A DNA stretch of 21,677 nucleotides from an uncultured Eubacteriales bacterium (GTDB taxonomy: Bacteria > Bacillota > Clostridia > Peptostreptococcales > Anaerovoracaceae): NCBI GenBank assembly GCA_900547295.1, contig URGK01000043.1, positions 1 to 21,677 of the forward strand, in the 5' to 3' direction. Shown here piece after piece: positions 21,366 to 21,677 of the stretch (position 1 is the stretch's first letter; each line of letters starts with the position of its first letter). Under the pieces are notes generated by a model. That model was not told the origin of the DNA. It saw only the letters and a program-made list of their open reading frames with translations, and did no database searches. The translations under genes were made by a program, and so were the position numbers.

Positions 21366-21432
21366 TGATAATCACTATCATTTTTTGTTGACATATCCGA
21401 AAAATATGTTACAATAATGATAGTGATTATCG
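21366..21432 (+). promoter_or_regulatory. Fur-regulated promoter with two Fur-box-like palindromes
   Basis: TTGACA (21388-21393), a 16-base spacer and TACAAT (21410-21415) form a strong promoter. It is bracketed by TGATAATCACTATCA (21366-21380) and TGATAGTGATTATCG (21418-21432). Each is close to the 7-1-7 Fur box (TGATAAT-N-ATTATCA), and together they form a perfect 16-bp inverted repeat (21367-21382 with 21416-21431). One box lies just upstream of the -35 and the other on the transcription start, suiting repression of the downstream Fur-family gene by its own product. Confidence 0.85.
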
Positions 21433-21445
21433 TTTTGAGGCAAAA

Positions 21446-21677
21446 ATGAACTATTCCAAACAACGCGAAACAATATTAAAAGTTTTAAGGAGTACGCGCT
21501 CGCATCCGTCGGTGAACTGGATTTACGAAAACGTGAAAAAGGAAATCCCCGACGTCGGTCTCGCCACGGTTTACAGAAATCTGAGACAGCTTGAAGCGGC
21601 GGGCGAAATAATGCGTATACAGGGCGACTTCCCCGAGGAGCGTTGGGACGGATTTGCACACAATCACGCGCACTTCG
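21446..21677 (+). CDS. Fur/PerR-family metalloregulator, N-terminal part
   Basis: The first 77 codons of a Fur-family repressor, cut by the window end. It begins MNYSKQRETILKVLRSTRSHPSV. The winged-helix recognition segment is VGLATVYRNLRQLEAAGEI (about 38-56). The start of the metal-binding part is RWDGFAHNHAHF, corresponding to the D-G...H-x-H-F of Fur and PerR. Whether it senses iron (Fur), peroxide (PerR) or another metal cannot be decided without the C-terminal cysteines; the boxes upstream are closer to Fur boxes than to the AT-only PerR box. GAGG lies 5 bases before the ATG. Arginine codons include CGC and CGT, and GTC, GCC, CTC and ACG are common, unlike the AGA-rich upstream genes, which suggests a different origin. 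Confidence 0.92.
   Translation, partial: MNYSKQRETILKVLRSTRSHPSVNWIYENVKKEIPDVGLATVYRNLRQLEAAGEIMRIQGDFPEERWDGFAHNHAHF

Overview
The window is a chromosomal segment of a low-to-medium GC, Gram-positive anaerobe of the class Clostridia. The evidence is strong AGA/AGG preference for arginine, purine-rich Shine-Dalgarno sites, a lysine riboswitch, a clostridial-type ferredoxin, a DUF1385 (YqhQ-like) gene, and the Firmicutes gene cluster rho ... prmC ... rpmE, prfA, sua5, rpiB, upp. A family-level placement (for example Anaerovoracaceae or a relative) is only a guess.

Layout. 1-245: the end of an rRNA operon, with the 3' end of 5S rRNA, tRNA-Glu(UUC) and tRNA-Leu(UAG). 246-2239: a lysine riboswitch with a terminator expression platform controlling an NhaC-family carrier, almost certainly a lysine transporter. 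2246-3645 (minus strand): an unnamed cysteine-rich membrane protein, and a translationally coupled cupin/ferredoxin pair. 3753-3922: an independently transcribed tRNA-Leu with the rare AAG anticodon; its terminator is shared with a convergent MerR-type regulator (3921-4718). 5043-8342: rho, a DUF1385 membrane protein and prmC, almost without gaps. 8511-15161: a block that splits the conserved translation cluster. It holds a divergent ATP-type PEP carboxykinase, a decaying 33-bp-period repeat array, a small glycine-zipper peptide, a MATE efflux pump with an apparent attenuator leader, a membrane-embedded LuxR-type regulator and a lipoprotein amidohydrolase. 15379-20288: the cluster resumes with rpmE, prfA, sua5, rpiB and upp, followed by tyrS. 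20289-20703: a gene-free stretch bounded by two near-identical 22-bp copies of the tyrS end, with a possible acetyltransferase remnant inside. 20704-21677: a DUF4230 membrane-anchored protein, then the start of a Fur/PerR-family regulator whose promoter lies between two Fur-box-like palindromes.

How the genes relate. rho, prmC, rpmE, prfA and sua5 serve transcription termination and translation: PrmC methylates the release factor made by prfA, Sua5 starts t6A modification of tRNA, and L31 is a ribosomal protein. upp and rpiB feed nucleotide and pentose metabolism. The MATE, LuxR and amidohydrolase genes look like a self-contained accessory module.

Most worth a second look: the MATE leader with three mutually complementary segments; the abrupt change in codon use near 21300, inside the 3' end of the DUF4230 gene, which may mark a recombination point or an assembly join; the 22-bp repeat pair after tyrS; the 33-bp repeat array; tRNA-Leu(AAG); and the rho start, whose Shine-Dalgarno site is far away unless a small hairpin folds. 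No wholly new multi-gene system is convincingly visible.
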